A DNA stretch of 64,000 nt, taken from assembly GCF_020085105.1 (NCBI RefSeq), contig NC_058055.1, positions 22,301,822 to 22,365,821 on the forward strand, read 5' to 3'. The notes below the pieces were generated by a model. It did no database searches and had not been told where the DNA came from. It saw nothing but the letters and a program-made list of their open reading frames with translations. Shown here one piece after another: positions 1 to 11,900 of the stretch (the first letter of the stretch is position 1; each line of letters begins with the position of its first letter). The translations under genes were made by a program, and so were the position numbers. The DNA comes from Siniperca chuatsi (taxonomy: Eukaryota; Chordata; Actinopteri; Centrarchiformes; Sinipercidae).

Positions 1-1082
1 ACAGTTTTACAGGTATTTATTTGGTCGTACCCCAAAGTATTGGACAAATAAATCTACATTTTGTTGACACATTTCACTCTTAACTAAAAATGTCAATGTC
101 AATGTTCTCATGGTGGTGCTAGAAGAAAAATCAGGGGTTCACCAATATCATTAACATTCATCGCCTGGGAACTATTAACGACTGTATCAAATTTTGTGCC
201 AATCTATCCAGTAATTGTTGAGATCTCAGTGGATACTTTGCTCTGTAGGTGGCGCTTGAGTGGTAGAAGGTGACACGGGAGTGGATTTTCACTCCTGTCC
301 CATCCCACTCCCACAAAAATACTGCTTTATATATAAAAACGGACTTATGATTCCCGGTCCTGCCCGCTCCCGTTGACTTTTTTTCCTGTCCCGTGAAAAT
401 AGTGAAATTGAATCCCATCCTGCGGAAATCCCACAGGAATCTCGTGACCCACAGGATACCCAAAAAACTGTCAGCCTCTAGTCAGCGCGTCACCAATGCC
501 AACATCCGACAGGATTCATCCTCTGTTGATCATGAATGTCTGTACAAGATTTCATGGTAATCCATCCAATAGGTATAAAATATTTCTGTCTGTGCCAAAG
601 TGGTGGACCGACCGACCAACCTACCGTCATTTCCAACCCTTTAGCTAGATGCTTAAAATTAACTTACGCTGTCAGCTACTTTACATTTCTTTCAACCTCT
701 GATCGACTACTAGACCTCAGATACACACATTCAGACAACATAAAACAGCTGAACAAGAGTCTTTCAGCTCCATTTGCAAAACATTTCATATTTATTTTAG
801 TTGTTTAATTTTCACCTGTTGTTTTGTGTATTTTTGTTCAGCATGGGCTTTCAGCTGTAGACAGTTACCTTTGCTGACTGTATTGGCTGTATAATAATCT
901 TGCTAATAACCTTGGTTATAATCTAGATAGTTTGTGAGCAAAAGAAGAAGAAAATTCACGTGTCCACATCTTCTGTTTCCACTTTCATTCTATTCACCAT
1001 GGAAGTCAGCATTAAATTACAAAAAACCATCACAGTCACCAGTAACAAAGAAGCATTGTATAAAAAGCAGGTTATCTTATAC
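1..1082. other. usp28 intron, with a transposon-like remnant
   Basis: No usp28 exon was found here. Positions 158-463 hold a CCCGTCCC/CCCACTCC-rich block that resembles a hAT-like repeat remnant seen in fish genomes; this is recognition by eye only. The rest shows nothing supportable. Confidence 0.35.
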
Positions 1083-1170
1083 CTATTAAATTCTCTCTCC
1101 TCTTCCTGGGCATTGTGGGACTCCTGCAGGCTGAGTTCTATGGCGGTCTGCAGTTCATCTTTTGGAAGTC
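1083..1170 (-). CDS. usp28: usp28 exon, ubiquitin-interacting motif
   Basis: Acceptor TTTCTTCAG|GA, donor AATAG|GTATAAG. It encodes LPKDELQTAIELSLQES followed by an acidic stretch ending EEREFNR. The pattern (acidic residues, then A-I-x-L-S-L) is the UIM core, with the invariant Ala and Ser present. Confidence 0.88.
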
Positions 1171-4100
1171 CTGAAGAAACAGACAACAATGCGTTAACCA
1201 AGATCCCACAATTCTATTGCATAGCTCTTCATAAAATAATTCTTTGTCTATGTTGTTGAATAACTCTACTCTTCCTTGTCCTCATTCTGGAGAACCTATT
1301 GATGGAAGTGCTACATTTTTTAAAGAAAAATTTGACCCTCATGTATCAGAATCAACAGAGAACTTTTCCAAAACAGACACCACATATTTGAAAGCCTTAG
1401 GCCACTACTTTAAAAAGCAAAAGCCTCAGTATGTGTCAAACAAAGTGTTTGTTGGCTCGTTGATGCGTAATTGAGGAGGGCTGCATCTGACAATTTTGTA
1501 ACTTTCTGAAACTGAAAATAGAGTTTGGCCAGGTGTGCGGGAGTGTGAAAGTATTAAGTATTGGAACTTCATTCTTTTTTCATTCCTTACACAACTACTT
1601 CTGGTCCTTATTGTGTGAACAACTGACTGCAACACCACAAATGCAAAGAGATACTGTCCGGAAGTATGCACCATTACCCACATTTGTACGTATATGGACA
1701 AGTAAAAAACACAGGAGTCTTAGAGAAAGAAGGAGGCTAGTGTGGCCATTCGGAACAGGAATAAACGACTATGACTAGTATTTCAAATATTTTATATAAT
1801 CATAGGATTAATGAGGTAGCTTAAGCATAGTGTTAACCGTTCCTGCTGCGGCTTCCAGACCATGGTCGGGAAGCACAGGAAAGACTTTGTTTTTGTAATC
1901 CACTTCACTTTTACCCAGCAGCTGGGAAACAAGACACAGGAACTTCTTGGGTATTGAGAAGCTGTAGCATTTATTAATGTAACCTACACTGTACATTTAC
2001 TGCCACTAGACAACTACTAACCTTTCCCTCTGCTCCGATCGCCAACACTTGTCTGCTCTGAGTGCAGCCACTGTCACTCTCTCTTGCTGGCTCACTCGCT
2101 ACGCACTGCCTTATTCCTTAAAGAAGCCACGCTACTCTTACAACAACATGCTATCGGACATCATCATATGCTAATTCGGTAGACATTGTCCAACCCTATT
2201 CAAGTTCTGACCTTGCTTTAGTGATGTAGAAAGGTAAGGGTGTATCAGTGATACGATACTGGGTGTGGTCACTGGTACAACAGACTTTTGTCTGAGAAGG
2301 TCAGTGAAACAAATGTTTTCAGCTTGGTGTTCATTTACTCTTTAATGCCTAAATGAACCCAGCAATGTTACAGATTCCATGTCTGAAAAGGACTACAAAT
2401 GGTCCTAATAAGTCAAGCTCTGAACTGAACAAAGCTTCGCTGATTTAGTTATTATAATTAGCCCACATCCTGAACGCAGCTCTGAAATCTTTAGCTTACT
2501 TTACGCTGGAAGAGCAGTATGTTCCTCTTCCTGTTTTGTGACTACTTTAATTTCCCCTGTTCCATAAAGCAATCAAGCGTAATTTTTGACAAACATGTGG
2601 TTGAAATGTAACTCTCTTGATTCTAGTGGTCTCATTTGTTTACAATAATAATACTTTCATTAGTAACATGCTAACATTTCAAAATTAATGTGGTCATTAC
2701 TTACTGATCTTAATGTTTGTAATCTGTGCAGGAAGTGTTATCGCTGCCGTTCAATTATTTTTGAAATATGAAAATTATTTGACACTAAAGTGAATGTAGC
2801 CAGAATTGTGTGCGTGCTTGTTTTGTCCCCAGTGTACCTTTCTGGCCCTCCCAGGCCTCTCCAGAGGTCCCTGACTCCTGTGGTTCTCCAAGATCCTGAA
2901 CCTCTGCAGGCTGGGTTGTCAGCAGTCCAACAGCATGTCCAATGTCACCCTGACTGGCCTTAAAAAAGAGGGGACAAGGAAAAGATAAGGGCAGATATTC
3001 TGAATATTATTAATGTCTGCAGAAGATTAAATGGTACAATCCACCATAAGAGCAAAATATGCAAATATGAAATACAGCGAAGGTGAGTATTTAAAAATAA
3101 TACAAACATGCACTTGTACATAGTTGATTAATTAAGGAGACACAGAAAAATGTTTGTGTTTGAAACCAGCAGTACACAAACATTTCTAATTTTGTATGGA
3201 ACTCCCAGAGCATGTACCCCTCCCAAACCTGTTAGCTCCTGCTGTCTCTCTGTCTTCCCCTGGTACAACAGGTTGGATGATCACTGCACCACAGTCAGCC
3301 AGACTGTTTATTGTGCTGTTTGTCAATTATCACTTTTATGAGGTTCCTATTAACTCAAGCTCCTAGGGATTTTTTTGTTTGCAGTTGTGTTTCAAAACAT
3401 AAGCAGCGTGCTGGGGTGGTAATTCTGCACCCTGGGGGTGCTTTTCATGTATTCAAACAGTGTTCCTTCAACATTAATTACACTTTCAAGAACAGCAAGA
3501 GCTGTGTTTTATTTGGCTGTGTACAGTCCATGGAAGTATACGTCACAGTGGACATTACTGTAATACAACTGGCTTATAACGTAACATTATGAAGACATAA
3601 CATTTAGCTAACTTTAGCTTTCTCAACAAAATTACTATTACCAGGCAACCGAATCTGTTAGTTGTAGGCTTACATGTAACCTAGGTGTATGAATGGTACT
3701 AAAACAAAGTTTACTTTGTTTCACCATCATCATATTACAGTTATTAATCTTACATAGCCAAAAATAGATAAATTACCTCATTGCTATGCATCCTGCAAAC
3801 AGCTATGTTTAAAAAAGAAAAATAGTATTAAAAATAAGTTGCGTCTTTCTTTCACTCGCTTCCAAAACAAATGCGCGCTAGCCAGATCAAGATCTTTACA
3901 ACACGAGGCGGTGGAAACACTACTGTTTTTGTCCACAGGGGGCGCCAAAATCAAAGTTCCTTGTAGTTGCTTTAATCAATTTTCTTCCTTAAACAACATT
4001 TTTTGCATTTAGATGCTCTGATGAAATCTGATCATTCTAAAACTGCTCTTGGAAGTAACATCATTTCTCCAGTGTCCTGTATTTATGTTTAAATTATCAA

Positions 4101-4540
4101 GGTAGGGATGTCGAGGATAAGTCTGATTACTGTCCAACTGCAACTAAACTAAACTGGAGTTGGATAGTAATCTTACTCAGTATGTCATAAGCAACCTTAG
4201 TAATATGTAATCTTATAGCATACTCTTGGGATTGTAAATTTGTTTAGCTAACAGATCCAACAAAAATTCCTTTTGGTCATCTTGGACACAGTTGTCTATT
4301 ACTGTGTATTCCATATTTGGAAAATCACAATGCTGTGATCGTGTTACACTTGCTGTATAAAGGTCATTCATTGGCTTGCATTGTGGCAAAATAACCACAT
4401 GCATTGTCTTATTACACAATGCCAGAGATCCTAAAAGCCGATAATGATTTCTTAGGTCTTACATTCAAGGCTCTGTAGAGAATCTGTGGGTCCTGGATGC
4501 CAGTGATCTCCCTCAGCTGGTTGATCAGCATCTCGCTCTG
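1083..4540 (-). CDS. usp28: usp28 (ubiquitin-specific protease 28), N-terminal coding exons, partial
   Basis: USP28 is a nuclear deubiquitinase that removes ubiquitin from substrates such as MYC and DNA-damage factors. Three exons read on the minus strand join in frame: 4463-4540 (26 codons), 2838-2958 (40 codons plus 1 base) and 1083-1170. The first contains MLINQLREITGIQDPQ, matching the UBA-like start of the family (human MLLNQLREITGIQDPS). The third contains KDELQTAIELSLQES, matching the ubiquitin-interacting motif. Phases are 0, 1, 0 and all junctions are GT-AG. The Cys-box peptidase domain is not in positions 1-1082, so the gene continues past the left edge. The first coding exon was not located; either the methionine in exon 4463-4540 is the start or a short upstream exon was missed. 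Head-to-head placement with htr3b is the arrangement seen in human, which supports the call. Confidence 0.88.
1171..2837. other. usp28 intron, probable old repeat DNA
   Basis: Several short open frames at 1244-1778 match nothing I recognise. Positions 1990-2200 look like the end of a dispersed repeat but could not be assigned to a family. No exon is seen. Confidence 0.3.
2838..2958 (-). CDS. usp28: usp28 exon, end of UBA-like segment and linker
   Basis: Acceptor TTTTTTAAG|GCC, donor AAAG|GTACAC. It begins ASQGDIGHAVGLLT, matching human ASNGDITQAVSLLT, then an acidic linker rich in Glu, Gln and Gly. It ends in phase 1 and joins the next exon exactly. Confidence 0.85.
2959..4462. other. usp28 intron with a MITE-like 3' end
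   Basis: No coding exon is visible. Positions 3890-3985 (an AGGGGGCGCC core and a GTAGTTGCTTTAA end) resemble the terminus of a short fish element, with low certainty. The rest is AT-rich. Confidence 0.3.
4463..4540 (-). CDS. usp28: usp28 exon, UBA-like segment, first half
   Basis: The acceptor is a tandem CAGCAG, so the exon starts at 4540 or, three bases later, at 4537. The donor is AAT|GTAAGA. It encodes QSEMLINQLREITGIQDPQ and ends RALN in phase 0. Confidence 0.87.
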
Positions 4541-5113
4541 CTGAGGGAAAGGATTGGACAAAGAGAAAACAATAGTCAAGCTTGAGATCCCTCATGTACC
4601 GCTCCAGCCAACATGTCCTTTGTGGCACTCACATAGTTTGGGTTAGTGATGGACTGGCATTTGACTCCCATTTGAGCTGACCAAATAGACAAAACTGGGC
4701 CATCCATTGGGTACAGTATGGGTTTAATGAGAGTAATAATAACAATAATATATATTTTTTGCTTTTTGACCCATTTTCCTCCACTGTTCCCCATAAAAAG
4801 TTAATTAATTAATTTAAATGATCAGTCTAGACCATGTAACCCATGTTTAACCCTTGTAGTAACCAGCAGATATCCCACTTTTTGCCCATAAGAGTCCCAC
4901 TTGCATTTCACCTTGCCCCACGTACTGTTGCACCTGAGGATAATAGCTTGTGTGAGTCTCACTTTTAGCCTTTGTCCCAGATGGGCAGACACACACGGGG
5001 TATATATGGAGCTGAAGGACAAATGTCCAAATGCCAACCTGTCATGCCTATCTGAGGTCCACATGTTAGCTAGGTCAGGACAATGGCTTAATGAAACAAA
5101 GCCAAATGCAGTA

Positions 5114-5548
5114 TTAAAGGAATGGTTTGAAATTTTGGAAAAATGCATATTCGCTTTCTTACAGAGAGTTAGATGAGAGGATTAATACCACTCTCACGTC
5201 AGCATATGCAGCATATATAAGAACCAATTGCCAAGCAACCAGTGGAGACTCCAGGAAGTTACTGGTCTCAGCCAAGAAATAGTCCGGGACATAACCCCCC
5301 ATAAAATGGCAAAATGGCATTTTTACACTTCAGTTTTTGTACAGATGCTTAAACAAACAAGATATAACGTGTAATTTAGAGCGCTTTAAAGGTGCTGGTA
5401 GGCGGACTCCGTTACTGAGTCAGGCTAGTTGTTTCCCCCAGTTTCCAGTCTTTCTGCAAAGCTAAGCTAACTGGCTGCTTGTGGTAGCTTCATATTTACT
5501 GTACTGACAAATAAATGCATTTCCCAAATTGTTGAACTATTCCTTTAA
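5114..5548. repeat. Non-autonomous DNA element with inverted ends (family 1)
   Basis: The left end reads TTAAAGGAATGGTTTGAA. The reverse complement of the right end reads TTAAAGGAATAGTTCAAC, and the similarity runs on for about 34 bases with mismatches. The interior has the GAGAGTTAGATGAGA and GCTAAGCTAACTGG blocks typical of a very common teleost element. It has no coding capacity. Other copies lie near 29430, 37530 and 49640. Confidence 0.8.
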
Positions 5549-6092
5549 TGCAGCTTATTGATGATTTGAACAAAGGTTTTTATCTATGAACTGTTACCTT
5601 GTGTCTGACAAGTGTATCCTTGGTGGGGGGTGACATGTTGAATAAACTACTTTTTAGCCTACGGTTTCCTTTAAACTAAACTCAAACACTAGCCTATAAG
5701 AAATGTCTTGAGGCCGGGTGCAACCGATTGTGTGCCACCTCACCAAACATGCCAACATCCCATTATCTACAACACAAACTCTCAAAGGCCGTCATATGTT
5801 TTCACCTCATAGATGTAGACAAGAAGTACTAAATAGAAATAACAAGCCTGCTGAGTGAGAGGCGCTATATAAAGCCTGCTATCCCAACAGCAGGTGGACA
5901 TGTCCGGATATCGCTCTCACACACACACATAGGAAGCCATGAGCAGGCTGACCAGACTTATATGGAGTCCAGGGGCTATCTGAGACCCTCTTGGTTAGCC
6001 TCTATTTTAGGCTACTGACATGGATAGCCCAGGCTTCTGTTTATCATTCCACTCACCATGCCACCAGACCTGAGTGACAAAGGCACTGGGTG

Positions 6093-6094
<2 letters not shown>

Positions 6095-6172
<78 letters not shown>
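6095..6172. repeat. Compound microsatellite (TC)n(AC)n
   Basis: About 28 TC units are followed directly by about 10 AC units. The Ser-Leu repeat peptide readable here is an artefact of this repeat. Confidence 0.97.
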
Positions 6173-6949
6173 TTTCTATGTCAATACCAAACAGAGGCAA
6201 ACAAGTATAAATTTTCTGACATTACACCACAGAATTTCTACTGTATGTAAACCTTTAACCCTAGTAGGCTACATAACATCATTAGACGTTTGGCTCAATG
6301 TACTGGTAAATTAGGAAGGCCTACTGATAAAGCAAAGGCCTGCTTGGATGGAGTAGGCTACTGGAGCCAAACACTGATTTAAGTGTAAATGTTACACTCT
6401 GGAATAACGTGGTTAACTTTTTACTAACGAAATCTTTTATAGCCTGTATCTGTATGCTATTTAATGGCATATGGTAACGTTACTGATAAGCCCTGTGTCC
6501 TATGAGACTAGCAACTGATAACATAAGACTTAAAATGTGAAAATTTAATTTATCAAGCATTTGCTTATTATATTAGCTGGATATGTTAGGTTACTTTAAA
6601 AAAACAAAAAACAAATGCGGGATACCAGTCATTTAGCGAGCAAATATGTGTTAAGCTAAGAAGCTAAACAAATCGAAGCTTTTATAAATAATTAACTGCT
6701 AGCTAATCAGCCACATCGTTGAACAAGTAATTCATATCAGAAGTTTGGATTTTATTGAAATACAAGCGGTTTGGTGTATTCTAGGTGTGCCGAATTCACA
6801 AGTCTTTTCTCAAAAATTATGATAATGTTTTAAGGTTTTTTTCAACCCCGTAAAACGAGGTTAAGGTAACTTTAAAAGGTAAGGTAACTTTAAAATTCCG
6901 GATTTTTAGTAGGAGATTTGGGACAACAGAGGGGTTAGTGTTTATGTTA

Positions 6950-7260
6950 GTTCGTCGGGCATTCCGATGCAAACATGTCACTTGTTATGTTAAAGACGGT
7001 TGCATCGTCCTTTGCGCTCACCGAGTTCGTTGAGTTTTGTCCATTTTCAGTCTGTTCACCTCTCATTGCAGATAAAAACCTGAATTTCTTCCTGTTTTCC
7101 CCAAATGCTTTCAAACCTGAATCCGAGTCAAGCCTAGTCCATCTGTCAAGCGCCGAGAGCGATCAACCAGCTGCGCGCGCTCACCTGTCAAGACAGGCGC
7201 GTGCACTAGAATGATCGCTAACATTAACGCGCGCGCTCTCACAACGTGACAGGACAGTTC
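6950..7260. promoter_or_regulatory. CpG-rich candidate promoter of usp28
   Basis: This block is much richer in CpG than its surroundings, with several GCGCGC stretches between 7150 and 7240. It lies upstream of the usp28 exons and 1.6 kb before htr3b, in the interval where human USP28 and HTR3B diverge. An ATG at 7045 on the minus strand is followed by a GTGAGC donor, but the phase does not fit the next known exon. No transcript evidence is available. Confidence 0.35.
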
Positions 7261-8369
7261 TTAATGTAATACAATACTTCCTGTGTCTGTGACAGATTTG
7301 AACTGTTTCAGACATTACCCGAATTATTTTACAGTCTGTCTCTATACTGTAGGGTGTTTTCATCTTTTTTTCAGCTCTTTTTATTACAATGTTTGCTGTA
7401 ATAAAATATGCTTCCTATTGAAGAAATAAGAAACATTTCGACAAACTCCGGAAAACAGATTTCTTTGTGATTTTTCACAATAGCCTATTAGACACTTTAA
7501 GCAACATTGACACAGCTTGATAATTGATTTTATTTTTTTGTCAGGTCATAGAAGTTTTATGTTTCTGTAGCCTACGTTTTTTTTTCTTGTGTCAGCTGAC
7601 ATCTGTCTCTGTCAAGCACTCGGCAGAAAAAATGTATTTAACCTCAAATGAGTTTGACAATCAAGTTTGTAAACCCTAAAAATAATTTGAGTTGTTTTTC
7701 CATTTTATTAATTAGTCTCTATTTTTCTTGCATTGCAACCTGGATTTAAATGCAGATAAACTTAAGGGGAAAGAATAGGACTGATTTTGACTTGAAGTGA
7801 TTTGTGTTCATATTGTAGCCAATATAACATAAATTAATTTCCAGCAGAAAAAAAATCTCAAAGTAGTTACTTTTAAAGTCAAAATTATCTGTGGTGAACT
7901 GAGAAAACTCCAACCAGAATTGATCAAAATAGATTAATCAAACAATTGAACCATAATTTAATTTAAATCAGAAAATTGATATAATAAATAATGCAAATTG
8001 TTTACATCAATAATAAAGAAAATTGCAAATTGGGGTCCAGTAGTCAGGTGTAAATGTCAGCTTTATTAATATTCCAACTGCTTAACCCCATTAATTTCCT
8101 TTAGAAAACACTCTTTTCTATTCTGTGTGACAGTATCACAGGAACAATAATCTGTACCTGTTGCTCCAGCTTCATTTGAAATATTAAATACCAAGACGCA
8201 AGATGTTGTTTTTTATGGCTGCATCATTTTAAACACATTTCCTGTAAAATCTTTGGAAACTTTGGGGTTTTGAGTGCGATTTCAAAAAGTTGGGGGTGAA
8301 TTTTATGTCTTTTGTTACTTGTACATCAGGCTACTTTGACATCAGCACCTTCATTAGTCCTCTGATGAA

Positions 8370-8452
8370 GGGGGTTGTGTGCTGTACAGATTTTAAAGCC
8401 CTCTGAGAAAAATGTGTGATTTGGGCTATATAAATAAAGCTGACTTGGTTGG
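8370..8452 (+). repeat. LINE/SINE-like 3' tail
   Basis: The words TTTAAAGCCCTCTGAG and GGGCTATATAAATAAAG are the characteristic 3' tail of abundant fish L2-like LINE/SINE elements. Only the tail was recognised. Confidence 0.5.
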
Positions 8453-8901
8453 TGAAATCGACTTCTACAACTGAAATTGGTTCGACTTTCACACTGAGAA
8501 CTAATATTATTTCAAATAGACAGCCAAAGATGCACCTAAAGTGTACAACAACTAGTCAACTGAAAGTTCAGTTTGCATCATGACATGCTCTATTTGGCGT
8601 TTTCAGCAATAACAGATACCTAAGTGTTCATGCTCCTCTGTAATGAAGCAATACACTGGCACTAAACAAACCTTCAGGGAGTTTGCTTATTATATGTATC
8701 ACCTTACCCGGGCAGTGGAAAATCAATATCAGTGCAACCAAAATGTCTTCACCACCCTGTTCACTGTTCTTCCCCAACACAGAGTACCACAACTCTTGAA
8801 CTTATTTGATGAAACTGTGGATATTTTTGTGTTAACAGAGCAGACATTTTTTATGTGACACCTGGATAACACCTGTAATCTGGAAGTTGATTTTTAGCCT
8901 G

Positions 8902-8935
8902 ATGTCTCTCATTTGGCTGACGTTGTTGTTCTCAG
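8902..8935 (+). CDS. htr3b: htr3b exon 1, start and signal peptide
   Basis: 11 codons plus 1 base, hydrophobic, ending at donor CAG|GTAAGA. Too short to find by length; identified by start, phase 1 and position. Confidence 0.82.
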
Positions 8936-11900
8936 GTAAGATGCTCTTTTTGGCTAAAGAAATGTCCAGACAATTGCATTTCCTAAATAGTATGAAGTAT
9001 TTGTTTGTACTTTTAAAATGACCTGCTGGGTTTTGTTTTCATTAATTTCCATCAAAACTGAGCTACTGTAAAGTTTTCAGATATTTCAAGCAACATTGCT
9101 CTTTGGAGTGTGACAGCTCTACGGCTCATTGCTTTCCTACTCATTTCACTTACATTAGGTCAGCGACCACTCTCTTATAGATTCAGTTTCAGTAGTGTCA
9201 AAGTTTATATGACACATGCATATATAATAATCAATGCACTGGTAAAGACAAAGTAGAGTCATTGTGCCCTCCATGTCATTGGTTATCATAAAGCACCACA
9301 ACCACCACTGTGAGCGAATACATTAATATTATTGTGTAAAAAGCTGTAGAATTGCAAAGCTATAAAAAACCCACATGTAATGTGGTTTGCCGTTCACAAT
9401 CTGTTTGATAAAAGTATAAACTCCATTTCCTTGAGGTCTGTCAGCGTAAAAATGTGATAAGCTTGTCAATACAGCCCACATTTATAGTTAGTATGCACTG
9501 TATTGCATTGTATTGAGCAACTTCATACATCCCTCAACGTTTTAGCAGGGCTGGACCCCCCCATCTCACTCACCCACTATTTTCCCACTCTCCACTGTTT
9601 TTGTATTGTGTTGCCTTTAAGTACCCATCAGGTATAGTGCACATGGCATATTAAACACGACAACCTCATTATATTTCTCCCAAAGCCCCAGAAACCGATC
9701 AGTAATCCAGTACTGTAATACAATGAGCCCTTGGTTTTCTGAGTGTCAATTAATGTGGTCATTTTTTTATTTTTTACAAATATGCACCATGTAAGCACAA
9801 ATATCAAATGAAACAATAAAAGGTATTACACTTTTGACATAGCTCTAAATGTCTGGCCTCAACATTACGTAAAAATGCAGGAGACTCCTTAAAGCCCTGA
9901 TCATTTTAGTAAGTGGTACATACAGTACTACCAAACAAATGTGCAATTAATCAAATTACCACAAACTAATTGCCACACAGTGAGCCTGGAGCCTTAGAGC
10001 CCCTTGAGGGTCTGGGGCCCCAGGGCAGTTGCCCGCTTTGCTATGTTGGTTATCTATCTTTGCCTTTTAGCTCATCTGGCTGAATGTGTGCCAGAGAAGC
10101 CAAAGAGATCAGCTCTGAATCAGCTGACCAGGACCCTTCTCAGGAAATATGACTGCGGAGTTCGACCTGTACACAACTGGACCAGTCTCACAACTGTCTA
10201 CATAGACCTCATACTACAGTCTGTCCTTGACGTGGTATGTTAACTCTGAAAGCGCTCTGTTGTGATCACACTACTGCTAAAGTTTTTTACTCCACAGGAT
10301 GAATAGCTTCATCAAATTCAAGTGAAGAGAAAAATATTTTTTTCAGTCTCATTGTGAATTTCTTGGCCATATACAAGGCCAGACAACTACTGCTCCACAC
10401 AGTAGCCTTAGTATAAAACAAAAGTATCATTAAGACATTCTCCTTTTCACAGGATGGAAACGCCCAGAGCATAACTACAAGTATTTGGTACAGACAGGTA
10501 GGTGGCCTCTCATTTCACTCAGTGCTTACAACGAGAAACAAAAAGGAAAGATTAAGGAAAACAAGCATTTCCCCTCTCCATACAATGAATGTCTTTATAA
10601 TTAAAACAGCTCTAATTTTCTACCTCCTCAGTGACTGAGTTCTACAGGGTGGCTGTTTCATATAATTTTTAACAGTTTTAAAAATGTTTGCTATTTTGAA
10701 GTTTATTCACAATATGCTGCAAGTCTTGTGAATTTAACAGTAGCTGTCACTTCACAGTGTATGTGAATTATGTAGTATTGATTGAAATACACTTCATCAT
10801 CAATAGCACAGGCAGCAAAATTTAATTTCTTGTTTAAATGTTTTTGAAAATATTTGCATTTCCATTTAAATACATAAATTATGTTATTTTACCACAAACT
10901 TCCACCTCTTTTTTCAGATCTGGACAGATGAGTTCCTGGTTTGGGACCCAGAGGAGTTTGATGGTATCAATGAGATCTCTCTGTCATCTGATGCCATCTG
11001 GGTACCTGATATTATCGTTAGTGAATTGTAAGAAATTACTGAAACGATCCCTTCAAAACATTTTACTTTAGCACTCAAACTACAGTGTCTAAAGCAGGGT
11101 CCAAGATTTCGGAATGTGTTTTTTACCTTTCAGGTAGCCATTGACCTCCACTGATTTCAGTAAACTATGAAAATTAACTTGCAGAGACCATAGCCTGGAC
11201 CACCACAAGCCCTAAGCATTGAATCCTTACATTAGAGCAACTATGAGAACAATTTAAAAATGTCTTCCTTTGGCGCCCCCCTGTGAGAGTATCAAAAAAG
11301 ACACCAGGCCTTTCTCAATAAAGTTCAAATTTGTGTTCTTGGCAGTTCAAATTTGACAAGTTGAAAAGCAGGACGCAGTACGCTTTATTTGCAACAAGGA
11401 CAACAGTGTTCTTTCTGACATCACCTGCTCAGCAAGGCTCAGGTGACTGCACAACTGTACGCCTGTTATCCTCACTGTAATATATATTTATAATAAAATG
11501 AAAAACATTGGAACAAAATTTCAACAAGGCATTATTTTTAACTATACTGCAAGTTGATAAATAACAGACAGTCTACAATAAGTAACTGGAACCCAAGGGC
11601 TGTCTGTAGGATTAGGAAAATGTACTAAGCAATCAAAACACTGTGGAATGCATTGAAAATCATACAATAGTTTGGTCCCTTAACATGGCTAAATGTTAAC
11701 ATTGGTTTAGAAAGGTTGTAAAAGAAATGGTCTTATCCTTCCTCTTATTCATATCCTCCTCTTTTCTTCTATCCTATGTATCTGTGATTGGTGTTGAAAC
11801 TGCCCCAAGTTGATAATTTAAGTCTTATTAAATCTAATCGAAAGTACATTTCAACTCCACGGAGACCACCCGTGATAAACGTGAGCCTCATAGCACTTGG

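Larger units (their letters stand above)
4541..8901. other. usp28 upstream / usp28-htr3b intergenic region
   Basis: This holds the 5' part of usp28 (first exon not placed), a MITE at 5114-5548, a TC/AC microsatellite at 6095-6172, a CpG-rich block near 7140-7250 and a LINE/SINE-like tail near 8370-8450. The open frame at 8643-8858 has no recognisable domain and no splice context. Confidence 0.5.

Noticed and set aside
6090..6314. Ser-Leu repeat open frame
   Set aside because: Produced by the TC microsatellite.
7150..7260. An ATG and GTGAGC donor as usp28 exon 1
   Set aside because: The exon would end in phase 1, which cannot join the phase-0 acceptor of the next exon.
8643..8858. 71-codon frame just before htr3b exon 1
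   Set aside because: No domain, not in splice phase, and the real signal peptide exon is at 8902.
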